A stretch of DNA of 64,000 nucleotides from JAFAGX01 sp035622175. Lineage in GTDB: Bacteria; Acidobacteriota; Terriglobia; Terriglobales; Acidobacteriaceae. Made by a program: the position numbers and the translations under genes. The DNA is taken from contig DASPVV010000016.1 of assembly GCA_035622175.1 (NCBI GenBank), positions 16,252-80,251 on the forward strand, given 5' to 3'. Below the pieces are notes generated by a model. The model made no database searches, was not told the origin of the DNA, and saw only the letters and a program-made list of their open reading frames with translations. Below, piece after piece: positions 34,551 through 43,399 of the stretch; the stretch's first letter is position 1; each line of letters starts with the position of its first letter.

Positions 34551-34868
34551 TTAACGACCCCGGGTCTTGACCTCGGGTGCCAACCGCTCGAGGAGCGGAT
34601 ACCGTTTGACGGCACTTGCGAGGATCTCTTTGCCTAAGCGAGTCACACGATAGTACTTCCTTAGCGGACGCTCCTCGGCCAGTGCTTCATTTTCCCATTG
34701 GGAGTGGATCAACTGATCCCGTTCCAGGCGGCGCAGGGCGGGGTACACGGTTCCACTGGGCAGGCCGGTGACATCCATGATGTCGAAGCCGTAACGGTAG
34801 CCATGGCTGACGGTCTGCAGAATCAGAGCCGACGTATGCGAAAGCTTGACAGGGGTGCCCATCGCCAT
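34551..34868 (-). CDS. PadR-family transcriptional regulator
   Basis: The 105-residue protein is a winged helix of the PadR family: ALILQTVSHGYRYGFDIMDVTGLPSGTVYPALRRLERDQLI and RKYYRVTRLGKEILASAV. ADOP permeases of acidobacteria are typically accompanied by such a gene. It heads the minus operon; the ATG at 34868 is one of several closely spaced starts (34862 also possible). The palindromes at 34877-34888 and 34916-34927 lie immediately upstream and are likely its operators. Confidence 0.9.
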   Translation of the reverse strand: MAMGTPVKLSHTSALILQTVSHGYRYGFDIMDVTGLPSGTVYPALRRLERDQLIHSQWENEALAEERPLRKYYRVTRLGKEILASAVKRYPLLERLAPEVKTRGR

Positions 34869-34876
34869 CAACCTAT

Positions 34877-34888
34877 GTAGAATTCTAC
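34877..34888. promoter_or_regulatory. Palindrome GTAGAATTCTAC, likely PadR operator 1
   Basis: A perfect 12-bp palindrome, starting eight bases upstream of the padR ATG and reading TATGTAGAATTCTAC with its flank at 34874-34888. A second copy, oppositely oriented in its flanks, lies 39 bases away. The central AATT differs from ATAT in the other copy. Confidence 0.7.
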
Positions 34889-34915
34889 TGCGAAACCGGG
34901 TTCGTGTGTGTTAGA

Positions 34916-34927
34916 GTAGATATCTAC
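34916..34927. promoter_or_regulatory. Palindrome GTAGATATCTAC, likely PadR operator 2
   Basis: A perfect 12-bp palindrome about 30 bases upstream of the plus-strand gene at 34959. Its flank reads GTAGATATCTACATA, the mirror image of operator 1. TACATA (34925-34930) could be the -10 box of the rightward promoter with TTCGTG (34901-34906) as -35, so binding would block transcription. Confidence 0.68.
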
Positions 34928-34958
34928 ATAGGATGCAAGGGCCCGATCTGGAGGATCC

Positions 34959-35351
34959 ATGAGGAACCAACTGCGCGTGGTCCTGTTCATCGCTGCCGCG
35001 TCCTGCGTCGTCGTGGCTGGCGCTCGAATCGATGTGACCGGTACTTGGAGCGGAGAGGTGAAAGGCGAAGACGGCGGGACCGGACAGGTTCGCGTCGTTT
35101 TGCGGCAGGAAGGCGAGCGAATCTCAGGAACGGCGGGTCCGCTTGACAAGCGGAATCCAGGGCAGATCTACGACGCCAAACTCGAAGGCAGTCGTCTCAC
35201 CTTCGCCGCCGACGACACCGACGATTCTGGACTCACGATGACGTACCGCTTTGACCTCCGCGTTGCCAACGACCGGATGCAAGGAGAAGCGCATGGGCAT
35301 TCCGGGGACAGGTCTTGGACTCTGTTTCTCACTCTGACCCGGGAACGATAG
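34959..35351 (+). CDS. Small secreted protein in PadR-controlled operon
   Basis: GGAGG lies five bases before the ATG. The product has 130 residues, with a signal peptide (RVVLFIAAASCVVVAGA) followed by a beta-rich domain with TGTWSGEVKG and RVVLRQEGERISGTAGP, KLEGSRLTFAADD and MQGEAHGHSG; this resembles the lipocalin-like barrel of many secreted acidobacterial proteins, although I know no function. It is the first gene of a three-gene operon with an ABC ATPase and a membrane permease, divergent from padR. Confidence 0.78.
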   Translation: MRNQLRVVLFIAAASCVVVAGARIDVTGTWSGEVKGEDGGTGQVRVVLRQEGERISGTAGPLDKRNPGQIYDAKLEGSRLTFAADDTDDSGLTMTYRFDLRVANDRMQGEAHGHSGDRSWTLFLTLTRER

Positions 35352-35389
35352 CCGACCGCCAGAAGACAACTTCCCAGACGGAGAGTCGA

Positions 35390-36157
35390 GTGCTGCAAGC
35401 CATCGGACTGAGCAAATACTATGCATCCATCCCAGCCGTCGAGAACGTTACGTTCGATCTGAAGGCCGGAGAGATCCTGGGGTGCGTGGGACCGAACGGC
35501 TCAGGCAAGAGCACGACCGTCAAGATGATCAGCGGCCTGCTTGAGCCGAGTCGCGGCCGAGTCCTGTTTCGAGGCGAGGACATTCACCGAGACCTGGTCG
35601 GCTTCCGCAAGAATTTGGGATACGTTCCCGAGGAGCCGAATCTCTATCCCTATCTTAGCGGTCGCGAATACCTTGAAATGGTGGGCATTCTGCGTGGAAT
35701 CCCGCAGTCGCGGCTGGGGAAAAAGGTCGACAGCCTATTGGCGTTGTTCTCCCTTTACCCCAGCCGCCATTCCGCCATGGCGTCGTATTCCAAAGGCATG
35801 CGGCAGCGTGTGCTTTTACTTGCGGCGCTGCTCGACGACCCCGAGGTGCTTATCCTCGATGAGCCGCTTTCCGGGCTTGACGTCTCCTCGGCGCTGGTCC
35901 TCAAGAGCCTGATCCGCGCTCTGGGTCAGCAGGGAAAAGCGATCTTCTACTGCTCGCACGTGCTGGAGGTGGTCGAGCGCGTCTGCTCCCATCTGCTCAT
36001 ACTCCGCCAGGGCACGGTACTCGCCGCGGGACCCACGGGTGAGATTCAGAGGCGAATCGGTCATGCGTCTCTCGAGGGTACGTTTCACCACCTTGTCGAG
36101 GACGTTGATCCCGATAAGGTCACACAGGAGATCCTTGACGTCGTGAGGGAAGCGTGA
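35390..36157 (+). CDS. ABC transporter ATP-binding protein
   Basis: The start is a GTG with CGGAG seven bases upstream; an earlier in-frame TTG at 35315 would overlap the previous gene. Walker A is GPNGSGKS (34-41). The signature is YSKGMRQR, in which Lys replaces the second Gly of the canonical LSGGQ, as in bacitracin-type and Ycf exporters. Walker B is VLILDEPLSGLD and the switch region ends FYCSHVLE. It has 255 residues. Four bases of overlap (GTGA) couple it to the permease gene, so these genes form one exporter or ABC-2 system. Confidence 0.9.
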   Translation: MLQAIGLSKYYASIPAVENVTFDLKAGEILGCVGPNGSGKSTTVKMISGLLEPSRGRVLFRGEDIHRDLVGFRKNLGYVPEEPNLYPYLSGREYLEMVGILRGIPQSRLGKKVDSLLALFSLYPSRHSAMASYSKGMRQRVLLLAALLDDPEVLILDEPLSGLDVSSALVLKSLIRALGQQGKAIFYCSHVLEVVERVCSHLLILRQGTVLAAGPTGEIQRRIGHASLEGTFHHLVEDVDPDKVTQEILDVVREA

Positions 36158-37911
36158 CCAAGCGAACCTCGCTCTTGTCCAAATGGGAGGCATACCTCCG
36201 TGAACCCTTTCCTATGCTCGTCGGCCTCTCGATGAATCGTATTTTCCACGGCAGCAACTCCAGCGAGGAAGAAGATGTGAATCTCAGCATGGGAATTCTG
36301 CTGACATTGCTGGCCATTCCCGGTGGGTTCGTCTCGATCTTCCTTTTTGATAAGTACGGATCGTTCCTGCAGTGGTTGCGCGGACAGACGAACTTCGACC
36401 CCATCGCGGCTGCCTTGCCTGACGAGTACTTTTTCATCGTGCTTTCGATGGTCGTGACCGGCGGTGTTGCCGTTTGGTGGTGGGATAGCATTTTTCCCGA
36501 CCGCAGAGACTTTGCCAACCTTGTGCACCTCCCTCTACCAGCGTCGAAGATCTTTCTCGCGAACTCGGTGGCCGTCGTGATCTCGACCGGCGTTTGTGCC
36601 ATCGATGTCAACGCTGCCTCATCCATCCTGTTTCCAGTCGTTGTCGGAGGCTCACAGACGCAGCTCAGCTTTGTAGTACGCTTCGCAGGCGTGCACGCGC
36701 TGGTGGTGGTTCTGGCTAGCATCTTCAGCTTCTTCGCGGTTTTCGCAACCGCCGGGCTGCTTATGCTCCTCCTGCCCTATCACCTCTTTCGCAGGATCTC
36801 GCGCTATGTCCGCACTCTGATTGCAACCATGCTCTTGGCTACCCTTGCAACCAGTTTTGCCGTTCCCCGCATGATCGAGGGCTTGCCCCGCTCCTTGCAC
36901 TCTCCCCTACGATTTCTCCCTTCCGCGTGGTTCCTCGGGTTCGGCCAGCTGCTGCATGGGACATCCGATGGGGCTCTGGCGAGACTCGGACATGTGGCCG
37001 TAGCCGCGGTTGCCTCCGCGTGCGCCGTGGCGGCAGCTACCTACACCCTCGCTTACCGCCGATGCTTCGTTCGCCTTCCCGAGTTAGCGGACACACCGAC
37101 GGGCAACCTCGGAACACGCAGCTCATCGATTTTCCGCCTGCTGGATCTGTTCATCTTTCACACCCCATTTCAGCGAGCAGGATATCGGTTTGCTTTGAAA
37201 ACGCTGTTCCGCAATGAGGTGCATGCTGTGTCCCTGGGTGGATCTTTAGCTTTGGGGGCGGTCTTTGCCTCGCAGACGCTGTTGTCGGCCCTCAACGAAA
37301 AGGGCGTCTCTCCACGTCCAACGGCAGCTGAACTGTCGATCCCCTTGATTCTGGGTTACTGCCTGCTGCTTGGAGTTCGTTTCGTCTTTGACATCCCCGC
37401 TCATGTTCAAGCCAACTGGATCTTCCGCTTCCTGCTCGACACAAATATCCACGAAGCCGTCGCTTTGGCCCGCCGCATCATGCTTTGCTTTGTAATGCCG
37501 TGGCTATTCTTGGCCGTGCTCCCGCTCTATATTCACTTCTGGTCTTGGACGATCGCGTTCTTGCACATCGGCTTTATAACGGTCTGGTTTGTACTGCTGA
37601 CTGAGGTCTTACTGGTTGGTTTTCGCAAGGTCCCTTTCACCTGCAGGTATCCGCCCTTCCGGCCCGCAGCGGTCGTGGCTGTGATCACCTGTGTGCTCGG
37701 CTATTTCGCCTTTACAGCCATGACATCGGAGCTAGAGTCCGACGCTCTCGCAAGTCCCATCGCCGGAGGCTTCTGCTTCGTAATCAGTCTCGCCGTCTGG
37801 TACGCAGCCTACCGCATTCGCAGACGTGCGCTAGCGGGCGAGAACCATCTCATGTTCGAAGCCACGCCGGCCGCGGATTTCGAATTTCTGCACCTTAGCG
37901 ATAGCGGCTAA
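36154..37911 (+). CDS. Large ABC-system membrane protein, partner of the preceding ATPase
   Basis: The GTG start overlaps the previous stop. The 585-residue protein has about twelve hydrophobic segments, among them ILLTLLAIPGGFVSIFLF, FIVLSMVVTGGVAVWWW, FAVFATAGLLMLLLPYHLF and AAVVAVITCVLGYFAF. It does not match the classical ABC-2 permease fold but is analogous to permease proteins that work with Ycf/BcrA-type ATPases. Context says it is the transmembrane part of the exporter. The secreted protein, ATPase and permease are likely produced under PadR control. Confidence 0.83.
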   Translation: MTKRTSLLSKWEAYLREPFPMLVGLSMNRIFHGSNSSEEEDVNLSMGILLTLLAIPGGFVSIFLFDKYGSFLQWLRGQTNFDPIAAALPDEYFFIVLSMVVTGGVAVWWWDSIFPDRRDFANLVHLPLPASKIFLANSVAVVISTGVCAIDVNAASSILFPVVVGGSQTQLSFVVRFAGVHALVVVLASIFSFFAVFATAGLLMLLLPYHLFRRISRYVRTLIATMLLATLATSFAVPRMIEGLPRSLHSPLRFLPSAWFLGFGQLLHGTSDGALARLGHVAVAAVASACAVAAATYTLAYRRCFVRLPELADTPTGNLGTRSSSIFRLLDLFIFHTPFQRAGYRFALKTLFRNEVHAVSLGGSLALGAVFASQTLLSALNEKGVSPRPTAAELSIPLILGYCLLLGVRFVFDIPAHVQANWIFRFLLDTNIHEAVALARRIMLCFVMPWLFLAVLPLYIHFWSWTIAFLHIGFITVWFVLLTEVLLVGFRKVPFTCRYPPFRPAAVVAVITCVLGYFAFTAMTSELESDALASPIAGGFCFVISLAVWYAAYRIRRRALAGENHLMFEATPAADFEFLHLSDSG

Positions 37912-38283
37912 GTGCGCAAATTCGTAAATACGGTGTCCGGGGATGGCTGGGTTCCCGGTAGCCGTCACTTCAGGCCAGTTGGATCAATCAAAATGAGATC
38001 TATTTCTCCAGGGTGCAAAGAAAAAGTGCTAACCCCCAAGGATTTTTCCTCGACACCTCGAGCCATGCCTCCTGGATTTTCGCAAACGGCTTCCACGTTC
38101 CAGCGGACTTTCACGCGCCAGGATCTTTGTGCTTTGCCGGCCAGATTACGACCTCGAGCCGCTGCTGCCGCGGCGTGAGAAGATACGTCACCGTAATTCC
38201 GGTTTACAGTACTACGTGAGCGCTCGATCCTGCTGGCTGCGAGGGCTTCCATGTCAAAACCCCAGCCCAGTTTCGGCGTTGAC
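37912..38283. other. Intergenic region between convergent genes, no gene seen
   Basis: About 370 bases with no credible reading frame or clear terminator. Confidence 0.5.
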
Positions 38284-39336
38284 CTACGGGCGCACGGCCC
38301 AGGCAAGGCCATCGGGTTGGTGGCCGGCATTGATCCGACCCGTGACCTCGAGAGTTCTTGTGTCGATGACCACGACATAGTTGTCGGGGCTGCAAGCCAC
38401 ATAGGCGCGCATGCCATCCGGCTGCATCAGGATACCGGCGGCGCCATGTCCTACGTTCAGTCTTTTGACCTCGCGGCGAGAACTCGCGTCGAACACCGCG
38501 AGACCTCCACCCCCGGACAGGCTGGACACAAATACCAGCTTGCCGTCGGTTGTGAACTTGAGGCGGTTCGCTCCTTGGACGTTGGCCTGTAGGGTTTGGA
38601 CCCGCTTTTTCGCAGCCAGGTCGATGACAGAAATCGTGCCGTCCTCTGCCGCTGCAGACCAGAGCTCCTTTCCATCCGGAGAAACGTCAAACCCTTCCGT
38701 TCCAGGGCCAGTCTCAACCACCGTCTCATCCCAATCCGGACGACTACCAGCTCCGCGCGGTGTACCACCCGGACCGGGGGGCGGAGGTCCAGGAGAGCCT
38801 CCCGACGGCCTCGCATTCTCGATGATACTGATCGTTCCGGAGTTCACATTCGAGGTGAAGATGTGATCGAGGGTGTTGGAGACGACGATCATGTGGGTCC
38901 GGTTCTGCCCGGTGCCGAGCACCCAATCAATCTTGCGAGTGACAGGATCATACCGCCCAATCACCTTATTGACTTCAGCCGTAAAATACACTTCTCCTTC
39001 GGCAAACGCGAGTCCGTGCGGCCCACGCAAAGCGCCGAGATCGACGGCCGGCAGGGGTTTTTGCCCGATGAGATCGACGACAGAGATGGTGTTGTAAGCT
39101 CCACCGCCGTAATTTGAAATAAACGCGACCTTTCCATCTGTCGAGGCGACAACCTCATGCGGATCCGGACCCGCGGGCAGGGTCGTGACCACCTGGAGCG
39201 TTGCCGGATCGACGATGGCTAAGTTCTGGTCCCGTTTGGACAAGACCAGCAATGCCGGGGAAGGCACACTCTGGGCACGAATAGGGATCGTACCCCAGCA
39301 GAGTAGCCACATCAGTACCATCATGCGGAAGTTCAC
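38284..39336 (-). CDS. Secreted YncE/YVTN-type beta-propeller protein
   Basis: The GTG at 39336 (GAGGTGAGC before it) is chosen because the upstream frame lacks a start with a ribosome site. The product has 350 residues: a signal peptide (MMVLMWLLCWGTIPIRAQ) and then seven-blade propeller repeats, such as SKRDQNLAIVDPATLQVVTTLPAGPDPHEV, STDGKVAFISNYGG and PDGMRAYVACSPDNYVVVIDTRTLEVTG. The YVTN-like motif identifies it with surface or periplasmic propeller proteins used for protein or carbohydrate binding. A Pro/Gly-rich loop lies between blades (around residues 180-195). No functional partner is visible. Confidence 0.87.
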   Translation of the reverse strand: MNFRMMVLMWLLCWGTIPIRAQSVPSPALLVLSKRDQNLAIVDPATLQVVTTLPAGPDPHEVVASTDGKVAFISNYGGGAYNTISVVDLIGQKPLPAVDLGALRGPHGLAFAEGEVYFTAEVNKVIGRYDPVTRKIDWVLGTGQNRTHMIVVSNTLDHIFTSNVNSGTISIIENARPSGGSPGPPPPGPGGTPRGAGSRPDWDETVVETGPGTEGFDVSPDGKELWSAAAEDGTISVIDLAAKKRVQTLQANVQGANRLKFTTDGKLVFVSSLSGGGGLAVFDASSRREVKRLNVGHGAAGILMQPDGMRAYVACSPDNYVVVIDTRTLEVTGRINAGHQPDGLAWAVRP

Positions 39337-39845
39337 GCTCACCTCTTTTCGGGCCTTGCCCGGGTGCGGATTTTTCTCGGCCACTTTCGCATTTTTGCCT
39401 TCCCGCCACCCCGCGCCTTGTGGTGCGGAAGCCGTGCGGGCCGTCCCCTGCGAAGCGTCCTGCGCAGTTGGCAGACTGCCGGCAAGGGCACTGAAACCCG
39501 AAAGGGACGCTCCTGTCTCGATTCAGAATCCTACACCGATCGCGAACATTGATTCATCACAATTCGCACATTCCATGCGAGCGGGCCCGATCTCGGGCGA
39601 TCACAACGAGCGTGCGTGTCGAAGCGCCGCGAACCTGAGTCAATACCTCGTCCACCATAGCCAGCGCGCAGCCTTACGAACCCGCTCCTTCGACGACAAA
39701 TGACCGGAGATGTGATTCTTTCCTGAGCATGCCTCTTCTTATCAAATTCAGATTTGGAAACAACGGAAGTTCTCGGCTGCTGATCCCACTTCATCCGGCT
39801 GTTCTTCGACGGTGGGAAAGGCATAGCAGGAACTGACCTGGCTCG
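39337..39845. other. Intergenic region, no gene seen
   Basis: The 509 bases separating the two minus-strand genes contain no credible gene; open frames here have no signal or motif. Confidence 0.5.
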
Positions 39846-42824
39846 CTATGGCAGTTTCGCGTATTCGGCTTTCGCTTGTTTCAGGACGGGCACGTCGGGG
39901 TCGGCGTCCTTCCAGGCGGCAAAGAAGTCCTGGTAAGCGGCTTTGGCGTGAGTTGTATCACCTTGCAGGGCGTAGGCGCGCCCCAGGCCGAGGTGCGAAA
40001 GATCGTAGGAAACGTCGAAGGGATTGGTGCCGCGATGGTCAAGGATCTTCTGGTATTCCGTGGCGGCCTTTGCGCCATCTTTCAAACCCAGAAACGCTGC
40101 GGCGCGAAGAAAATTGATACTGTAACCTGCCCCGCTGGGGCCCGACCCGAGTTCGTAGGGTCTGGTAACTTCTAACCGTGCCACGGCCTGCTCCGGCCGA
40201 TTGTGCTTAAGGGCAGTGAATGCCTGTTCTTCCGGAATCCAGACCTTGTTGAGCATGGTGTCAGCGGGATATTCCCTCGTCAGCTCATCCGCAAGTTTTT
40301 GAGCTTGGGTGTCTCCCAGGAGCGCCAGACACACCATGGCACTGCTGCGGGTGTCACGATCTTGGGAATAGGCGAGGGCCTCGGAAACTTTCGCGCGTGC
40401 TTCGGCTAGGTTGCCCAATTGGGTCTCGCATCCAGCCATGACAAGGCGAATTGCTCCTCCAAATTCCTTCAGTCCCAGCCCCTCGGCTGCGGTTGCGCTC
40501 TGTCCAAACCCGGCGCGGGCCAGTTGCTCCCTGCCTGAACTGCAGGCGGCGGCGCCCTGGAAGAGCAAGAGGATTACCTGGTCCACGGTTCCGGGAGACA
40601 GATCCACTTCATGCTGCTGAGCAGCCTCATCGCCGCGAATGAGCGCGAGCTCGAAGAGTGTAAAGTGAACGGAATGGCCCAATTTCTGCGCGACGGCGCG
40701 TTCCGCCAGCGCTCGCGCTTCATCGAAACGATTCAGCCGCAGATAAGCGTTGGCCGCATTCTGGTAGGCATACCCGTCCTGTGGATCAATTTGCATGACG
40801 GTTATGGCCTCGGCGAGCGACTTCTCCTGCTGCCCGATCGTCTGGTAGCGTATAGCGAGGTTGTTGAGCGGAACGATGTCGCGCGGGTAGATTCGTGTCC
40901 ATTGCTCGTAAATCTCGATCGACTTTTCCAACTCCCGCGTAACGGTGTCGTAGTAATGCGTCGAGATATAGAATCTCTCACGCTCGCTTACTCTCTCCTT
41001 CAAGTCAAAAGCTCGCTTGAGGTAAGTTTCAGCCAGTTCGCCCTGCGTCAGGTTGTTGTAAACAATACCCAGTGTGGCGTTCGCCAGAGCAAAATTTGGA
41101 TCGAGTTCAACGGCGCGCTTGAGATCAGGGACAGCCTTCTCATCCTCGATCTTCATGTGCTCGGCTTGCCCGAGGCTGAAAGCCTGCAAGGCCTCGAGCG
41201 ACGAGGTTGTGGCCTGTTCGAGCGGCGTGGCAAATTTCTCGACCGAGCCGATGGACTCGCCCAGTTTTTCCCGCAACTGAGAAGCGGCCCGGTCGAGCGC
41301 TTTCAGGACCTGCTCCTTGCTTTCAGCTTCGATCTCTTGGCGTGCCAGAACATCACCGGTTTGAGCATTGACCGCTGATAGGGTGATCACATAATGAGTC
41401 CCCAGGCTAGCGATCGAACCGGTGAGCATAGCCTTTACGCCCTCGCGGAGACAGATTTCGCGCGCGATGTCGTTGGTTAGCCGTTCCTCAGGCGGCCGGC
41501 CCATAAAGGCCAGCGCTTGCTTAATCCGGGATTCCGCTAAGAGGTTTAAATAAGGAGATTGCTCCAGTTGCACCGCCAAGGCCTGCTTGAGCGTGCCGTC
41601 AAAGACCGCATCGCCCGTGGTGTTAACGAAATCCGCCAAGAGAATCGAGTCCTTCCCCGTCAGCGGGTGCGGGCGAAGGTGATAACCATAGACAACTCCG
41701 CCCACAATGGCGAGAACCACCACGACGGCTCCGATCAGAGCCAGCCGGAGTTTTCGAGCGGGCGCGAGCACAGTTGGGGGACTTGCAGGAGCCGTTACGG
41801 GTGCGGAGGAGGCGGCAGTGGCGGACCCGGAAGCAGGCGCCGTCACCGCCGAATCGCCGGGAATTGTTGCGGCAAGCGAGGCAGGAGGCGCGGTGGTACC
41901 GCGAACCGTAACTGGTGATTCATCTGCCGCGGCGACAATCTGCCGGCTGGAGTCGGTATCACGCTTCAACCGCTGTAGCTCAGCGCGCATTTCAGATGCG
42001 TGCTGGTAGCGCAGTTCGCGGTCCTTCTCCAGCGCGCGATTGATGATGCGCTCTAACTCGGCGGGCACATCTGGATTCAAACGGACGGGAGAGACGGGCG
42101 CCCGGTTAAGAATCGATTCGAAGATTATGGCGGAAGTCTCGCCGCGGAAGGGCACGGTACCAGTCGCCATCTCGTAGAGTACGGCACCAAACGAGAACAG
42201 ATCCGTGCGCGAGTCAAGCTCTTTGCCGCGAGCCTGCTCCGGCGACATATAGGCAACCGTCCCGACGGCAGTGCCCGGACTGGTCAGGTGCTCGATGCTG
42301 TCGGCTACCGTCGCGCCTGCTGTGACACCGCTGTCTGGTGTTCCAGCAGAGCCGGAGACCACCTTGGCTAGCCCGAAATCCAAGATTTTCGCGTGTCCGC
42401 GTTTGGTAACAAAAATGTTGGCAGGTTTGATGTCGCGGTGAACGATGCCGGCACTGTGAGCAGCGTCCAGCGCATCGGCGATCTCGATGCCGAGCGAGAG
42501 CAGCATATCCAGGTCGACGGGATGAGCGCCGATGCGATACTTCAAGGTCACGCCATCGAGGAACTCCATCACAATGTAGGCATGGCCTTTTTCTTCCCCG
42601 ATGTCGTAAATCGTGCAGATATTTGGATGATTCAGCGCCGAAGCCGCCTTGGCTTCCCGGCGAAACCGTTCCAGTGCCTGACTATCCTGGGCCACGTCTT
42701 CCGGCAGAAACTTGAGCGCTACAAAGCGATTGAGGCGCGTGTCTTCAGCTTTGTAGACGACGCCCATGCCACCGCCGCCCAGTTTCTCGACAATGCGGTA
42801 GTGCGAGATGATCTTGCCAATCAT
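39846..42824 (-). CDS. Membrane Ser/Thr protein kinase with TPR domain
   Basis: The kinase domain is complete: GGGGMGVVY (17-24), lysine K38, HRDIKPAN (129-136), DFG (149-151) and YMSPEQARG. A Pro/Ala-rich linker precedes a single membrane helix (about 359-381). The C-terminal 600 residues begin with a domain of the ATP/GTP-free TolB-like type (ILLADFVNTTGDAVFDGTLKQALAVQLEQSPYLNLL, KAMLTGSIASLGTHYVITLSAVNAQTGDVLARQEIEA) and end in TPR repeats (DPNFALANATLGIVYNNL, DIVPLNNLAIRYQTIGQ and DPQDGYAYQNAANAYLRL). This class is typical of acidobacteria. Its target proteins are not known. Its catalytic domain is nearly the same as in the 6.7 kb kinase. Confidence 0.92.
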   Translation of the reverse strand: MIGKIISHYRIVEKLGGGGMGVVYKAEDTRLNRFVALKFLPEDVAQDSQALERFRREAKAASALNHPNICTIYDIGEEKGHAYIVMEFLDGVTLKYRIGAHPVDLDMLLSLGIEIADALDAAHSAGIVHRDIKPANIFVTKRGHAKILDFGLAKVVSGSAGTPDSGVTAGATVADSIEHLTSPGTAVGTVAYMSPEQARGKELDSRTDLFSFGAVLYEMATGTVPFRGETSAIIFESILNRAPVSPVRLNPDVPAELERIINRALEKDRELRYQHASEMRAELQRLKRDTDSSRQIVAAADESPVTVRGTTAPPASLAATIPGDSAVTAPASGSATAASSAPVTAPASPPTVLAPARKLRLALIGAVVVVLAIVGGVVYGYHLRPHPLTGKDSILLADFVNTTGDAVFDGTLKQALAVQLEQSPYLNLLAESRIKQALAFMGRPPEERLTNDIAREICLREGVKAMLTGSIASLGTHYVITLSAVNAQTGDVLARQEIEAESKEQVLKALDRAASQLREKLGESIGSVEKFATPLEQATTSSLEALQAFSLGQAEHMKIEDEKAVPDLKRAVELDPNFALANATLGIVYNNLTQGELAETYLKRAFDLKERVSERERFYISTHYYDTVTRELEKSIEIYEQWTRIYPRDIVPLNNLAIRYQTIGQQEKSLAEAITVMQIDPQDGYAYQNAANAYLRLNRFDEARALAERAVAQKLGHSVHFTLFELALIRGDEAAQQHEVDLSPGTVDQVILLLFQGAAACSSGREQLARAGFGQSATAAEGLGLKEFGGAIRLVMAGCETQLGNLAEARAKVSEALAYSQDRDTRSSAMVCLALLGDTQAQKLADELTREYPADTMLNKVWIPEEQAFTALKHNRPEQAVARLEVTRPYELGSGPSGAGYSINFLRAAAFLGLKDGAKAATEYQKILDHRGTNPFDVSYDLSHLGLGRAYALQGDTTHAKAAYQDFFAAWKDADPDVPVLKQAKAEYAKLP

Positions 42825-42923
42825 TGATTCGACGCCATGGTATGCGCGACACTAGGGCAAGTCAATCGACCAACGAATTGAGCTTGCACACTGTTGCCCG
42901 AGGCGAACGGTCTGGAGATGAGT

Positions 42924-43096
42924 ATGAGCGTCAATTTTTCTGGCGCACCTGAATTGCAACTCTACCGCAAAGCAGATTCTTGGGTCTGCCCCCGAAAGCT
43001 GTCTCGGTTAGGATCGAGCATTCGGATCCTGAACTGCAGGAAGAGATCGTGGTTAAGAAAATCGACGGAAGCGAAGAGAAGGTTGTCTTCAACTGA
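42924..43096 (+). pseudogene. Small gene apparently frameshifted in a C run
   Basis: A GGAG lies six bases before the ATG at 42924. Reading on, MSVNFSGAPELQLYRKADSWVC is followed at the five-C run (42989-42993) by a frame that would lose its protein-like character; shifting by one base gives PPKAVSVRIEHSDPELQEEI and KKIDGSEEKVVFN with a stop at 43094-43096. A run of six C instead of five would make a single intact frame of about 57 codons. The joined reading has a sensible acidic and beta-strand pattern. It is either a true frameshift or a sequencing error; the function is unknown. Confidence 0.38.
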
Positions 43097-43210
43097 GAAC
43101 TTCGGGGCGCAACAGGGTTGGTCTGCACGACAACAGTTTTTCCATTCGCTGGCACTCAAACGAAACAACTTTGCTCACAAAATGAGCACCAAAGTCGAAA
43201 CTTGGCAGTC

Positions 43211-43399
43211 TTACTGACGAACCTGGGCTAGGACGATTAGGACCGACCCGGCCAGCGTGCCACCAAGAGCCAACTTACGCCAGTTGACACGGATACACGA
43301 GCAGCTGCCTATCAAGTGGTTTTCACACTTGCAAAAAGTGCAACGGCCTTCGTGGAAGATGCCATAGAGTGTGCCAGCCCCCAACCCTCCTGCTACCAC
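43211..43399 (-). CDS. Possible small Cys-rich membrane peptide
   Basis: This 62-codon frame starts at a GTG overlapping the stop of the propeller gene and reads in the same direction. It contains CTFCKC and CSC, that is five cysteines within 17 residues with a nearby histidine, and a hydrophobic helix LALGGTLAGSVLIVLA. The pattern suggests a metal-binding or redox peptide with a membrane anchor. There is no strong ribosome site, so coupled translation would be required. It could be chance. Confidence 0.35.
   Translation of the reverse strand: MVAGGLGAGTLYGIFHEGRCTFCKCENHLIGSCSCIRVNWRKLALGGTLAGSVLIVLAQVRQ

Noticed and set aside
39531..39824. 97-codon minus frame in the gap between the propeller gene and the kinase gene
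   Set aside because: It has no ribosome site, no hydrophobic or motif pattern, and Arg/Ser-rich composition typical of chance.
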